64,000 nt of DNA from Chryseobacterium foetidum (GCF_025457425.1 NZ_JAMXIA010000001.1:310001-374000), one strand, 5' to 3'. Numbered from the stretch's first letter, positions 26,671-36,732 are shown. The notes: a model not told the origin generated them from the letters alone. Numbers and translations: made by a program.

Positions 26671-27374
26671 TGAAAAAAGTTGCTTATTCAATCTTAATTT
26701 CAGCGTTGGTAATCTCGTGTGGAAAAATTTCACCTGAGGGCAACATCGAAAATAAGGAAGTAAATGTTGAAGAATTTGTAAATCTTGACATGGAAGGTAA
26801 ATTCCGTGTTTTTTACGCACGGGGAAACAAAAATTATGTTGAGATTGAAACTTATCCCAACATTGCCGATAATCTGGATGTGGAAGTGAATGATAAAACC
26901 CTTTCAATTAAAGAAAACAGAAAAACAAAAGGCGTGGATTTCTACAATGTCATCATTTATTCTAAATACAATCTTGAAAAAGTTTCTATTGCAGATTCTG
27001 TTGAGATGAATATTTCAAGTGAAATTAAAACAGATAATTTCAGATTAAATCTTAAAAACCATGCAACTTTCATGGGTTCTGTAAACACCAGAAGGGCCGA
27101 AGTGGAAATGCTGAACCGGAGCCGCGCCAACTTTTTAGGGCAAACCAAAGATGCAGTCATCAAAATTTCGGATACAGCAAGCCTGATTGCGCCGTACTGG
27201 AGAATTGAAAATTTAAAAATAGATTCCAAAAACGGAAATTACGCAGAGGTCAATGTGAAAGATTCTTTGAAAGGAAATATTCAGAATACTTCAAAATTTG
27301 TATATTACAACGATCCAATTCGTGCCTTTAAAGTGGAGAAAACAACGAAGGTGGAGAATAAAAAATTACAGTAA
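26670..27374 (+). CDS. GIN-domain (DUF2807) lipoprotein
   Basis: This 234-aa lipoprotein (signal ends ALVISC) carries a DUF2807/GIN domain, a right-handed beta-helix. The hallmark is VEEFVNLDMEGKFRVFYARG and the following VEIETYPNIADNLDVEVND, with repeated strand turns such as LEKVSIADSVEMNIS, RAEVEMLNRSRANF and VIKISDTASLIA. It is likely exposed on the cell envelope; no enzyme activity is expected. It overlaps the preceding lipoprotein gene by one base. Confidence 0.85.
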   Translation: MKKVAYSILISALVISCGKISPEGNIENKEVNVEEFVNLDMEGKFRVFYARGNKNYVEIETYPNIADNLDVEVNDKTLSIKENRKTKGVDFYNVIIYSKYNLEKVSIADSVEMNISSEIKTDNFRLNLKNHATFMGSVNTRRAEVEMLNRSRANFLGQTKDAVIKISDTASLIAPYWRIENLKIDSKNGNYAEVNVKDSLKGNIQNTSKFVYYNDPIRAFKVEKTTKVENKKLQ

Positions 27375-27406
27375 ATCGTAAAAGTTCAGATTTTATCAAC
27401 TTAATT

Positions 27407-27748
27407 ATGAAGAGATTTCTAATTTGTTCGTCACTGACAATGATTATGATAACATCTTGTGTATCAACAAAAGTCAGTTCTGAAACTAACTTTGATTATT
27501 CAGTTTTACAGCAGAACACAAATTATATCATAGAAACCAGAGATTATAAAAAGATAAGACAGTTTAAGTTCGTCAGTCAGACAAAGGATTCCATTATTGG
27601 AAAACAGAAAGATGATGAAATTAAGCTTAACAAAAATAAAGTATTACAGATAAAAAAACCAAGCACAGGAAAAACTGTAGGGCTGGTTGTAGGAATTTTA
27701 GCTGCTGTCGGACTCGCTGGTTTTATTCCTGCAGCAGTAAGTAATTAA
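27407..27748 (+). CDS. Small lipoprotein of unknown function
   Basis: A 113-aa protein with signal ending MITSC, then a beta-rich region (NYIIETRDYKKIRQF, KDSIIGKQKDDEIKLNKN) and a C-terminal hydrophobic helix (VGLVVGILAAVGLAGFIPAA) that could insert in a membrane. No family is recognised. It lies 32 bp after the GIN protein and may belong to the same operon. Confidence 0.65.
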   Translation: MKRFLICSSLTMIMITSCVSTKVSSETNFDYSVLQQNTNYIIETRDYKKIRQFKFVSQTKDSIIGKQKDDEIKLNKNKVLQIKKPSTGKTVGLVVGILAAVGLAGFIPAAVSN

Positions 27749-27767
27749 ATAAACACGAAAATATAAT

Positions 27768-29492
27768 ATGTCAGTACTTTCAACCGCAGAAAAAGCCCAA
27801 CTTTGGCTTAGCGACACATTCGATCAGGAAACAAAAGACGCCGTTCAGGCCTTGATTAACAGCAATTCTCCAGACCTTGAAGACTCTTTCTACCGTGAAC
27901 TGGAATTCGGGACAGGAGGAATGAGAGGCGTAATGGGTGTTGGAACCAACCGTTTAAATAAATACACCTTAGGTCAAGCTACACAGGGACTTGCGAACTA
28001 TATGTTAAAGCAGTTTCCAAATGAAGAACTTAGTGTTGCAATCGCTTATGACGTAAGAAATAATTCAAGAGAATTCGGAAAATTAGTGGCTGATGTTTTA
28101 ACGGCGAACGGAATTAAAGTTTTGCTTTTCAAAGATCACAGACCAACGCCGGAATTGTCGTTCACCGTTCGTGACAGAAAATGTACAGGAGGAATTGTTC
28201 TTACGGCTTCCCACAATCCACCGGAATACAACGGTTATAAAGTCTATTGGAACGACGGTGCACAAATCGTTCCACCACACGACGAAGCCATTATCAAGGA
28301 AGTGTATTCTGTAAAATTTGAAGAAATTAAATTTAACGGAAATGATGAGCTAATTGAATGGATCGGGGAGGAACAGGACGACGTTTACATCGATGCCTGC
28401 ATCGAAAATTCCACTTACCAGAATGTTGAAAAAGGAAATCTGAATATTGTCTTCACTTCTATTCACGGTACAACTTACACAACGGTTCCAAAAGCTTTGG
28501 AAAAAGCAGGTTTCAAAAAGATAGATTTGGTAAGAGAACAGATGATCCCAAGTGGAAATTTTCCGACAGTAGATTCTCCGAATCCGGAAGAGCCTGCAGC
28601 TTTGGAAATGGCGATGGATCTTGCAAAAATTACCAATGCAGACATCGTGATCGGTACAGATCCGGACGGCGACAGATTAGGAATTGCCGTTAGAAATTTG
28701 GAAGGCGAAATGCAGCTTTTGAACGGAAATCAGTGCAACACCATTCTAACTTATTACATCTTAAATGAGTGGAGAAAACTGGATAAAATCACAGGAAAAG
28801 AATTCATCGGTTCTACAATTGTAACTTCTGATATTTTCTTTGATATCGCTCAGAGATTCGGTGTTGACTGTAAAGTTGGACTGACTGGTTTCAAATGGAT
28901 CGGAAAAATGATCCGTGATTTTGAAGGAAAAGAAAAATTCATCTGCGGTGGAGAAGAAAGTTTCGGGTTTATGACCGGAGATTTCGTTCGTGATAAAGAT
29001 TCTTGCGGAAGTATTGTTTTGGCGTGTGAAATCGCAGCATGGTGCAAAGCCAATGGCAGAACGATGTACGAATATCTGATCGAAATTTATCAGGAATTGG
29101 GATTGTATTACGAAGGTTTAATTAACATTACCAAAAAAGGTAGAGATGGCGCAGAAGAAATTCAGAATATGATGAAGAATTTCCGTGAAAATCCGCCAAA
29201 ATCATTGGCAGGTTCGTTGGTGAAAGAGGTGAAAGATTTCAAGGAACAGACTAAACTTCTTGTTGCAGCCAATGTGACCAATAAAATGGAAGATATTCCT
29301 AAATCAAACGTTTTGATCTATTATACAGAAGACGGAACAAAAGTTTGCGTAAGACCTTCAGGAACTGAACCGAAGATTAAGTTTTATGTTTCAGTGAAAG
29401 ATTCTTTGGCTTCAAAAGAAGAGTTTGAAGATAAGATTAAGGCTTTGGAAGCAAAAATTCAGCAGATTAAAACAGATTTGCAGTTGGATTAA
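27768..29492 (+). CDS. Phospho-sugar mutase (phosphoglucomutase/phosphomannomutase family)
   Basis: This 574-aa alpha-D-phosphohexomutase interconverts sugar 1- and 6-phosphates. The phosphoserine loop is LTASHNPPEYNGYKVYW (Ser at about residue 147). The metal loop is GTDPDGDRLGIA, the sugar loop CGGEESFGF, and the phosphate loop RPSGTEPKIKFYVS. All four active-site loops are intact, and the length matches the longer PGM2-like branch. Glucose or ribose phosphate preference is not resolved by sequence. Confidence 0.95.
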   Translation: MSVLSTAEKAQLWLSDTFDQETKDAVQALINSNSPDLEDSFYRELEFGTGGMRGVMGVGTNRLNKYTLGQATQGLANYMLKQFPNEELSVAIAYDVRNNSREFGKLVADVLTANGIKVLLFKDHRPTPELSFTVRDRKCTGGIVLTASHNPPEYNGYKVYWNDGAQIVPPHDEAIIKEVYSVKFEEIKFNGNDELIEWIGEEQDDVYIDACIENSTYQNVEKGNLNIVFTSIHGTTYTTVPKALEKAGFKKIDLVREQMIPSGNFPTVDSPNPEEPAALEMAMDLAKITNADIVIGTDPDGDRLGIAVRNLEGEMQLLNGNQCNTILTYYILNEWRKLDKITGKEFIGSTIVTSDIFFDIAQRFGVDCKVGLTGFKWIGKMIRDFEGKEKFICGGEESFGFMTGDFVRDKDSCGSIVLACEIAAWCKANGRTMYEYLIEIYQELGLYYEGLINITKKGRDGAEEIQNMMKNFRENPPKSLAGSLVKEVKDFKEQTKLLVAANVTNKMEDIPKSNVLIYYTEDGTKVCVRPSGTEPKIKFYVSVKDSLASKEEFEDKIKALEAKIQQIKTDLQLD

Positions 29493-29554
29493 ACGGAATG
29501 TTAATACTTAATATTCTGTCAACAATATTAAAATAAATTTAAATAAAAAGTAAA

Positions 29555-30808
29555 GTGAAAGTTTCAAAATTAGCGGCGAACCTGATCGGTTCTGAGATTG
29601 TAAAAATCGGTAATGAAGTAAATGATTTAAAGGCAAAAGGAGCAGAGATTGCAAATCTTACGATTGGTGATTTAAATTCTAATATCTATCCGATTCCTGC
29701 AAAATTAAAGGAGGAAATTCAAAAAGCATATCAGAATAATTTAACCAACTATCCGCCCGCAAACGGACTTTTATCTTTACGAAAACAGGTTTCAAACGAC
29801 CTCAAAAGCAGATGGAATCTGGATTATGATGCCAACGATATTCTAATCACTGCAGGCTCAAGACCATTAATCTATGCCGTTTACAAAACCATCGTGGACG
29901 AAGGAGACAAAGTGGTTTATCCTACGCCATCATGGAACAATAATCACTATGCTTATCTTACTTCTGCAGATGCTATTGAGGTAAAAACAACGCCTGAAAA
30001 TAATTTTCTTCCTACAGCTGATGATTTAAGACCTCATTTGTCAGGTGCCGTTATGGTAGCGCTTTGTTCACCGCTGAATCCTACGGGAACGATGTTTACG
30101 AAAGAACAGCTGACAGAAATCTGCGAACTGATTATAGAGGAAAATAAAAGCAGAGGCGAAGATGAGAAACCATTGTATTTAATGTACGATCAGATCTATT
30201 CAAACCTTACTTTTGGTGCAGAACACGTAGATCCGGTTTCACTTTTTCCGGAAATGAGAGCATACACAATTTACATCGAAGGAATTTCAAAGTGCCTTGC
30301 AGCAACGGGAGTTCGTGTAGGTTGGGGATTTGGTCCGGCTCACATTATCGATAAAATGAAAGCGCTTCTTACCCACGTTGGAGCATGGGCGCCAAAACCA
30401 GAGCAGGAAGCTACGGCAAAATATTTTGAGGATACTTCTGATGTTAACGCATTTATCGAGGATTTCAAAGGAAAACTGGAAACAAGTTTAAAAGTTCTTC
30501 ATGCCGGAATTCAGGATTTGAAAGAAAAAGGTCTTGCGGTGGAATCTATCGAACCGATGGGTGCTTTGTATCTGACTATTAAATTAGATTACATCGGTAA
30601 AACAAAACCGGACGGAACAGTTATTGAAAATTCTTCAGATTTGGTATTCTATTTAATCAATGAAGCGGGAGTTGCTTTGGTTCCGTTCTCAGCATTTGGT
30701 GAGGCAAAATCTGAGCCTTGGTTCAGAGCTTCGGTAGGAGGTTTGGCAACAGAAGAAATTTCTCTGATGATGCCTAAACTTGAAAAAGCGTTAAATAATT
30801 TGAAGTAA
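29555..30808 (+). CDS. PLP-dependent class I/II aminotransferase
   Basis: This 417-aa fold-type I aminotransferase resembles aspartate/aromatic aminotransferases. Visible are ITAGSRPLIYAVYKT, the CSPLNPTGTMFTKEQL stretch, YDQIYSNLTFG (Asp and Tyr contacting the cofactor) and the Schiff-base lysine in EGISKCLAATGVRVGW. The carboxylate-binding Arg is in WFRASVGG near the end. The start is GTG 29555. Substrate is unknown. It has its own terminator. Confidence 0.92.
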   Translation: MKVSKLAANLIGSEIVKIGNEVNDLKAKGAEIANLTIGDLNSNIYPIPAKLKEEIQKAYQNNLTNYPPANGLLSLRKQVSNDLKSRWNLDYDANDILITAGSRPLIYAVYKTIVDEGDKVVYPTPSWNNNHYAYLTSADAIEVKTTPENNFLPTADDLRPHLSGAVMVALCSPLNPTGTMFTKEQLTEICELIIEENKSRGEDEKPLYLMYDQIYSNLTFGAEHVDPVSLFPEMRAYTIYIEGISKCLAATGVRVGWGFGPAHIIDKMKALLTHVGAWAPKPEQEATAKYFEDTSDVNAFIEDFKGKLETSLKVLHAGIQDLKEKGLAVESIEPMGALYLTIKLDYIGKTKPDGTVIENSSDLVFYLINEAGVALVPFSAFGEAKSEPWFRASVGGLATEEISLMMPKLEKALNNLK

Positions 30809-30834
30809 ATTCAAAAAATATTTATAAATTTATC

Positions 30835-30872
30835 AATGTTGATTCTATTCTTTAGAGTCAACATTTTTTTTA
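30835..30872 (+). terminator. Terminator of the aminotransferase gene
   Basis: AATGTTGA and TCT pair with AGA and TCAACATT (30835-30842 with 30858-30865), followed by a run of T. Confidence 0.85.
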
Positions 30873-30897
30873 TTTAAAATTTAAATCAAAATCACAA

Positions 30898-32238
30898 ATG
30901 AATAATGATCAGCACGAATCCGGTGAGGATTTTAAGGAAAACAGACAGCCTGAAAATAATTCTAAAAATAATGAGTTTTCAGAAACATCTGACTTGGAAA
31001 AGGAAATTCAGGATGGAAATTCAGAAAAACCCAGCGATGATGTTGTAGAAAATACAGCTTCTTCCCAACCAACCATTCCGGTAGAAAATAAAAAGAAAAA
31101 TCCCTACAAAATTGCTTTTTTCAGCCTCGGCGGAATCATCATTTTAGGTGGAATTTCCTTTTTCGGATACAAATTTTATAAAGAAAGTCAGACTGCTGAA
31201 CCCATCGTAGAAAATGTCTGTCTGGACAGTGATACCAAAATTTACGATGCCTACAAAGATGCCGTGGTGATGGTAAAACACCGTTACGGTTATTTCGCAA
31301 GAATCAAGGGCAAGGAAATTCAGCTCAGTGTGCCTGAAGCTACCGAAGAAACCCTTTACGGAACTGCGTTTTTCGTTGATGAAAACGGAAACATGATTTC
31401 CAACAGCCACGTTTTACAACCATGGAACACGGCAGAAAATAAAGAAAGAATTCTTACCAACACCAACAATTTCAAACTGAAAATCGCTTCAATTTTAACG
31501 ACAGATATTTCTGAAGACGGTTACGAAACTTTCATAGCCTCCAACTGGGGAAATGCTTCGTCAGAATATTATGAAGAAGGCGAAGATCGTGATTATGATG
31601 AAGGTTCTGAAGCGAACTCAGGTGAAGATTTTGTAACATCTACAGACTCTGCACCATCTGACCGCGTAGAAACTTCAGTGGACATTGCCGCTTCGATTCC
31701 TCAGAAAGATTACGTTTCTACTGAAGACATCGAAGTGTACATGAAAACTTTGGACATTGCCGTGGCACTGCACGATTCCACAGATGAGTGGTTGCCTTGT
31801 ACCGTCGAAAAAGTCGCTGATGAAGAAGGCGTAGATCTCGGAATTCTCCAACTTTCAAACAAAACAACGCCGAATACGGTGGTCAATATCGTCAATATTG
31901 AAAATTCCATCACCGACGACAGATCTTTGAAACCTGGCGAAAAAGCAGTGATGATCGCTTATCCTTTGGGTGAAGATTTGGCGCAGACCAATTCCGGAGT
32001 GAAAGTTCAGCTGTACAACGGTCAAATCAGCAAAGAATCTGATGGCACGAAAATTCAGTACAGCGTCACTTCTACACATGGCGCAAGCGGAGCCCCTGTT
32101 TTCAACCATTGCGGACAGTTGATTGCCGTCAATTTCAGTGGAGTAGAACAGATTCAGGGTTATAATTTTGGAATTGTGTCCAAACAGATTCGCTCGGCAT
32201 TTCCTTTTTTAAGTGTGAAATCTGAAACTGCCCGATAA
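30898..32238 (+). CDS. Membrane-anchored trypsin-like serine protease
   Basis: This 446-aa protein has a hydrophilic, Glu/Asn-rich N-terminus (1-60), one membrane helix (about 66-88) and then a trypsin-like domain outside the cytoplasm. Residues of the catalytic triad are His in MISNSHVLQPW, Asp in VDLGILQL or LDIAVAL, and Ser in THGASGAPVFN. About residues 210-275 form an acidic, Ser/Tyr-rich insertion (EYYEEGEDRDYDEGSE) between His and Asp that is not part of the usual fold. No PDZ domain follows, unlike DegP. Its 3' neighbour is 2 bp away. Confidence 0.8.
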   Translation: MNNDQHESGEDFKENRQPENNSKNNEFSETSDLEKEIQDGNSEKPSDDVVENTASSQPTIPVENKKKNPYKIAFFSLGGIIILGGISFFGYKFYKESQTAEPIVENVCLDSDTKIYDAYKDAVVMVKHRYGYFARIKGKEIQLSVPEATEETLYGTAFFVDENGNMISNSHVLQPWNTAENKERILTNTNNFKLKIASILTTDISEDGYETFIASNWGNASSEYYEEGEDRDYDEGSEANSGEDFVTSTDSAPSDRVETSVDIAASIPQKDYVSTEDIEVYMKTLDIAVALHDSTDEWLPCTVEKVADEEGVDLGILQLSNKTTPNTVVNIVNIENSITDDRSLKPGEKAVMIAYPLGEDLAQTNSGVKVQLYNGQISKESDGTKIQYSVTSTHGASGAPVFNHCGQLIAVNFSGVEQIQGYNFGIVSKQIRSAFPFLSVKSETAR

Positions 32239-32240
32239 TC

Positions 32241-33239
32241 ATGAGGTTTTACAGAATATTTTTTTTTCCGGCTTTTCTTTTTGTGATAAGTTGTGTAGAA
32301 AAAAGTAAGCCATTGCATATAACTGAAATAGACGAATTGCAGTCCGAGAAAGATGTGCAGGTTTTTATCAGAAAGACAGATTCTGCCTACAAAAACTATG
32401 AAGTTAAAAAAATTGCTGATTTCACTACAAAGGACATTGTATTTTTTGAAAATAAAAAACTTGCCGCAAAATTAAATGTCAGTGAAAGTTTTTATAAAAC
32501 TGATTTTGACAATAACGGGTACACAGACCTCCTCATTTTGGGGGATAATCATACCTGTTTTGAATCGGCAAATCAATCATGCAGTTACACACCAATTGCA
32601 CTGATGAATTTTGGAAATAATAATTATAAAATTGTTGGTCTTACGCAAGGATTCAATGATATAATTACTCCTAAAATTAAAAAAACAAACAGCAAAAATC
32701 TGCTCCAGATCTACAAACCTGTTGTAAAAGATTGGGAACAAAGGATATTCGAAAAAGAACCTTCTGTACAAATATTGGAATTTAAATTTGATGAATTTAT
32801 TGAGTATAATTCTAATGATAAAAACTACATCCCAATAAAAAATATTGAGTTTTCTACCTCAGGGTGTTTTGGAACTTGTCCTGTTTTTCAAATGAAAATT
32901 GATCAAAACCGAAATGCAACATTTATTGCAGAGCATTTTAATTTCACAGATGACATGGAAAACTGGTCTGAAAATATTGAAGGTAAATTTCACACCGTTA
33001 TTGATCAGAAAAATTATAACAAACTAATCAATACCTTGCAGTATATAGATTTTCCTTCGCTTAAAGAAAATTATTCTGTTAATTGGACGGATGACCAAAG
33101 TGTAAAGCTTAAAATCACTTATTCAGACAATAAAGTAAAAACAATAGATGATTACGGAGCAATAGGAACTTATGGTTTAAAAAGTGTATACGACCAATTG
33201 TTTAAGTTTAGGAAAAATCAAAAATGGATTAAATACTAA
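32241..33239 (+). CDS. Lipoprotein with an FG-GAP-like part and a DUF6438 domain
   Basis: This 332-aa lipoprotein (signal ends FVISC) has an N-terminal region with FDNNGYTDLLILGDN, typical of FG-GAP/VCBS calcium-binding repeats. Its C-terminal half begins FSTSGCFGTCPVFQMKI, the DUF6438 signature with a conserved Cys pair. The gene starts 2 bp after the protease gene, so both are probably exported and expressed together. Function is unknown. Confidence 0.75.
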   Translation: MRFYRIFFFPAFLFVISCVEKSKPLHITEIDELQSEKDVQVFIRKTDSAYKNYEVKKIADFTTKDIVFFENKKLAAKLNVSESFYKTDFDNNGYTDLLILGDNHTCFESANQSCSYTPIALMNFGNNNYKIVGLTQGFNDIITPKIKKTNSKNLLQIYKPVVKDWEQRIFEKEPSVQILEFKFDEFIEYNSNDKNYIPIKNIEFSTSGCFGTCPVFQMKIDQNRNATFIAEHFNFTDDMENWSENIEGKFHTVIDQKNYNKLINTLQYIDFPSLKENYSVNWTDDQSVKLKITYSDNKVKTIDDYGAIGTYGLKSVYDQLFKFRKNQKWIKY

Positions 33240-33270
33240 TCACAAATTTTTAATAAAAATAAAAAACAAT

Positions 33271-33792
33271 ATGAAAAAAGTTTTCAGTTTAGCAGCAGCA
33301 TTTGTTTTGACAGTACAATTAAGTGCCCAAACCAATGCATTCCAAAAAACAACCTGGAAAATTGAATCCATTTCAGCCGATGGTAAAGCAGTTTTGAAAA
33401 AAGCAAAGAAGATTAATTTGCCTACGGAACAAAGCAAATTCCATTTTCTGCAATTTGGTACTGATAAATTTGATACGGGAAATTCATGTTTCCACATGGA
33501 TGGACGGTACAGCATTTTTGAACCGAATACCATTGAGTTTTCTGCAGGTGCCGCAGATATGGCTGGTGACTGCAAAGAGCCGAAAAGCCTCACGGGTACC
33601 TACACTTTCATTTTTAAAAATGATACTGTAGAACTTACTCCCGCCGAAAAAATCGACTACGATGAACCAATGCCGGAAGTAGGAGGCTTCAACGAAAACG
33701 AATCTGTGGAAACTGCAGAAAAAGCCGCCACAGACACCCAAAAATCTCCAGACAAATCAAAAAAGAAATCAGCTGGCAAAACCAAAAAGTAA
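33271..33792 (+). CDS. Secreted protein with Lys-rich C-terminus
   Basis: ATG 33271 begins a signal peptide MKKVFSLAAAFVLTVQLSAQ; frames extending upstream were rejected. The 173-aa product has a beta-rich centre resembling a lipocalin-like fold (TTWKIESISADGKAV, HFLQFGTDKFDTG, LTGTYTFIFKNDTVELTP) and a C-terminal tail of Lys, Ser and Ala. Cys residues (NSCFHMDG, GDCKEPK) may form a disulfide. No family is recognised. Confidence 0.7.
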   Translation: MKKVFSLAAAFVLTVQLSAQTNAFQKTTWKIESISADGKAVLKKAKKINLPTEQSKFHFLQFGTDKFDTGNSCFHMDGRYSIFEPNTIEFSAGAADMAGDCKEPKSLTGTYTFIFKNDTVELTPAEKIDYDEPMPEVGGFNENESVETAEKAATDTQKSPDKSKKKSAGKTKK

Positions 33793-33871
33793 ATATTTTT
33801 TTTTGAAGTGAACTTTAATTTTCATTTCATATTTAAAAACATTTGATACATTAAAATTATAAAAACCAAAT

Positions 33872-36727
33872 ATGAAAAAAGCGATCAGTTTAATAGCAAC
33901 ACTTGCCTTCACAGCGGCATTTGCTCAGATTCCCAGTCTTGAAGTTTCAGGTGAAAAAAAACATCCGGTGATTCTTCAGGATGCAAAATTTGAAACAAAA
34001 ATCTTAGGGAATCTTGCGACCACGACAGCTACTTACACCTTTTACAATCCAAGCAACAGACTTCTGGAGGGAACACTTACATTTCCGCTTCCGGATGGGG
34101 TGAGTGTAAGCGGATATGCGTTGGACATCAACGGAAAACTCAGAAATGCCGTACCTGTGCCCAAAGAACGGGCGAAAGAGGTTTTTGAAAGTATTGAAAA
34201 ACGAAATGTTGATCCCGGAATTATCGAGAAAGTTCAGGGCAATAATTTCAGAACAAGAATTTACCCGTTGCCTCAAAAGGGTAGCAGAACCATTCAAATC
34301 ACATATCATCAGGAACTGAAAAATACTGCTTCTGAATATAAGTATTTTATGAGTTTTGCAAATGCTGTGAGCATTCCTAAATTTGAAATGAAAGTATGGA
34401 TCAATGACGGAGCATCCACACCAAAAATTATTGAAAACCCTGACGGAAGTTTTTCTTTTCAGAAGCAGAGAAATCAGTGGATTGCAGCAATTACCAAAGA
34501 GAATTTCACACCGAATGAAAGTTTGAAAATTAATATTCCGAAAACGAATCAGACCTCGAATGTTCTGTTGCAGAAAGCTTCGGGAGAACAATCTTATTTT
34601 GCCGCGAATGTGAATGTAGATTTTCCACAAAAAGAAAAACCAAAATCTCAGAAAATCGCCATTATTTGGGACAATTCTTACAGCGGATCAAAAAGAAACC
34701 GTGACAAGGAACTGGATTTTCTGAATGCTTATTTTGCAGATAATAAAAACGTAACTGTTTCTTTAGTTACATTAAATAACACTTTAGATACAGCACAGGA
34801 TTTTACCATTTCTCAGGGAAATTGGGCAGATTTAAAAGCAAAAATTTTAAATTTAAAATACGATGGTGGAACTGATTTCGGAGCTTTGAAAGAGGTGAAT
34901 GGAGTAGAGGAATATCTTTTGTTTTCTGACGGTATTTCTAATTTTGGAGATTTAAATATTAAATTTAAAAAGCCTTTGAACAGCATAACGAGTACGCCAA
35001 CATCAGATTTTAATTTGTTGAAAATGCTCGCCAATCAATCCGGTGGGAATTTTATTAATTTGAATGAGACTGATACGCAGTCGGCTTTGAAAAAGTTTAA
35101 AAAATTACCCGTAAGATTTTTAGGGTTTAAAGAAAATCCAAATATTCAGGAAGTTTTTCCAAATGTTGGTTCTGTAGTAAATGAGTCGGTGAATATTTTC
35201 GGAATCACATCAGGAAATTTAGGAAAACTGACTGCTGTCTTTTCAAATGGAAACGAAAAATTTGAAGTTCGTGTTGATTTTTCCAATGCTTCACCTACGG
35301 AAAACTGGCAGATTGCACAATTTTGGGCTCAGAGAAAAATTGATGAATTGGAAATCAATCCATCAAAGAACAGAGAGGAAATTAAAAACATCAGCGAGCA
35401 GTTCGGTATCGTGAGCAAAAATACCAGTTTGATTGTTTTGGATGATATTAATGACTACGTCCGTTATAAAATTATGCCACCACAGGAATTGAAAGCGGAA
35501 TATGAGAGGATCGTTTCTCAAAATAAAGGAAGAATTTTGGAACAGAGAAGAAACCTTTTATCTAAAGCTTTCGACAAAACAAGAGAATTAAAAACCTGGT
35601 GGAATACAGATTTTAAACCATCAGAAAAAAAGGAATATCCGAGAATTACAAATCAATCTACTATTCAGAGAGATTCTGTAAGTTCCGGAGATATTAGAGA
35701 TGTGATGGTTACCGGAGCACTTGGTATCAAACGAAGATCAGATATGGCAATAGAAGTTTCGTCTGCTAAAATGGAAGAAAAAGTATCAAAACCTAAAGGC
35801 AAAATCACTTTGGTTGACGTAGAAAGCACCGCAGAATACATGAAGGATTTCCAAAATCTGCAGTCTGCCGAAGTTATTTATCAAAAATATCTTGAGAACA
35901 GATCGAAGCACGAAAAGCAGGTAACTTATTACTTCGATATTTCAAAACTGCTGTTTAAAAAAGGAGACAAAGCTTTGGCTTTAAAAGTTTTAAGTACTTT
36001 AGCTGAGCTTGATCTTGAAAATGAAGAACTGTACAAAACCATTTCTTACCTTCTGAAGCAGCGTGGTCATTACGATAAAGAACTTTGGATTACTCAAAAA
36101 ATTCTGGAGTGGCGACCTTTTGATGCACAGAGTCACAGAGATTACGCTTTGGCGTTGGTAGATAACAAAAGACCACAGGAAGCTTTAAATATTTACAAAT
36201 CAATTTTATATCAGGAATTTACAGATGAAATAGCTGATCGTGACAACGGAATCGAGGAAATTTTGATTATGGAAATCAACAATATTCTCAAACAGAATAA
36301 AAATGTAGACGGAAGTAAGGTAGATGACCGTTTAAAAGCTGATTTACCCGTCGACATTCGTGTCGTGATCAACTGGAATAAAGACAATACCGACATTGAT
36401 CTTTGGGTAACAGATCCGAAAGGAGAGGATTGCTCCTATTCTCACAAATCTACACAGATTGGAGGTAGGCTAAGCAATGATTTTACGCAAGGTTTTGGTC
36501 CTGAACAGTTTTTACTGAAAAATGCCATTAAAGGAAAGTATAAAATCACAACCAATTTCTTTGGGGAAAGGCAGAATGTTTTATCTGGACCAACAACGAT
36601 TATGGCTGAAGTTTATCTGTATTATTCTGATGGAAGGCAGGAAAGAAAAATTGCTGTTTTCCAGAATCAAAAAGAAAACAAACCTGAAAGCGACAGCAAA
36701 ATTCTGATAGGAGAATTTGAATTTTGA
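33872..36727 (+). CDS. Large secreted protein: VIT, VWA-like, TPR and DUF2135 domains
   Basis: This 951-aa protein has a signal peptide (cleavage after AFAQ), then a VIT domain (about 20-150, with LLEGTLTFPLPDGVSVSGYA and GIIEKVQGNNFRTRIYPL). A von Willebrand A-like region follows (about 260-385) with MIDAS-type DNSYS and a second metal-site stretch LLFSDGIS. A Lys/Glu-rich linker (to about 640), TPR-like helices (about 655-790) and a C-terminal DUF2135 domain (about 825-905, NTDIDLWVTDPKGEDCSYSH) complete it. Adhesion or protein interaction on the cell surface is likely. Confidence 0.82.
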   Translation: MKKAISLIATLAFTAAFAQIPSLEVSGEKKHPVILQDAKFETKILGNLATTTATYTFYNPSNRLLEGTLTFPLPDGVSVSGYALDINGKLRNAVPVPKERAKEVFESIEKRNVDPGIIEKVQGNNFRTRIYPLPQKGSRTIQITYHQELKNTASEYKYFMSFANAVSIPKFEMKVWINDGASTPKIIENPDGSFSFQKQRNQWIAAITKENFTPNESLKINIPKTNQTSNVLLQKASGEQSYFAANVNVDFPQKEKPKSQKIAIIWDNSYSGSKRNRDKELDFLNAYFADNKNVTVSLVTLNNTLDTAQDFTISQGNWADLKAKILNLKYDGGTDFGALKEVNGVEEYLLFSDGISNFGDLNIKFKKPLNSITSTPTSDFNLLKMLANQSGGNFINLNETDTQSALKKFKKLPVRFLGFKENPNIQEVFPNVGSVVNESVNIFGITSGNLGKLTAVFSNGNEKFEVRVDFSNASPTENWQIAQFWAQRKIDELEINPSKNREEIKNISEQFGIVSKNTSLIVLDDINDYVRYKIMPPQELKAEYERIVSQNKGRILEQRRNLLSKAFDKTRELKTWWNTDFKPSEKKEYPRITNQSTIQRDSVSSGDIRDVMVTGALGIKRRSDMAIEVSSAKMEEKVSKPKGKITLVDVESTAEYMKDFQNLQSAEVIYQKYLENRSKHEKQVTYYFDISKLLFKKGDKALALKVLSTLAELDLENEELYKTISYLLKQRGHYDKELWITQKILEWRPFDAQSHRDYALALVDNKRPQEALNIYKSILYQEFTDEIADRDNGIEEILIMEINNILKQNKNVDGSKVDDRLKADLPVDIRVVINWNKDNTDIDLWVTDPKGEDCSYSHKSTQIGGRLSNDFTQGFGPEQFLLKNAIKGKYKITTNFFGERQNVLSGPTTIMAEVYLYYSDGRQERKIAVFQNQKENKPESDSKILIGEFEF

Positions 36728-36732
36728 CAATA

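Noticed and set aside
34004-34630. 208-codon open frame on the minus strand
   Set aside because: It lies wholly inside the VIT-protein gene, has odd composition rich in Phe, Ser and Cys, and no leader; it is a shadow of the real gene.
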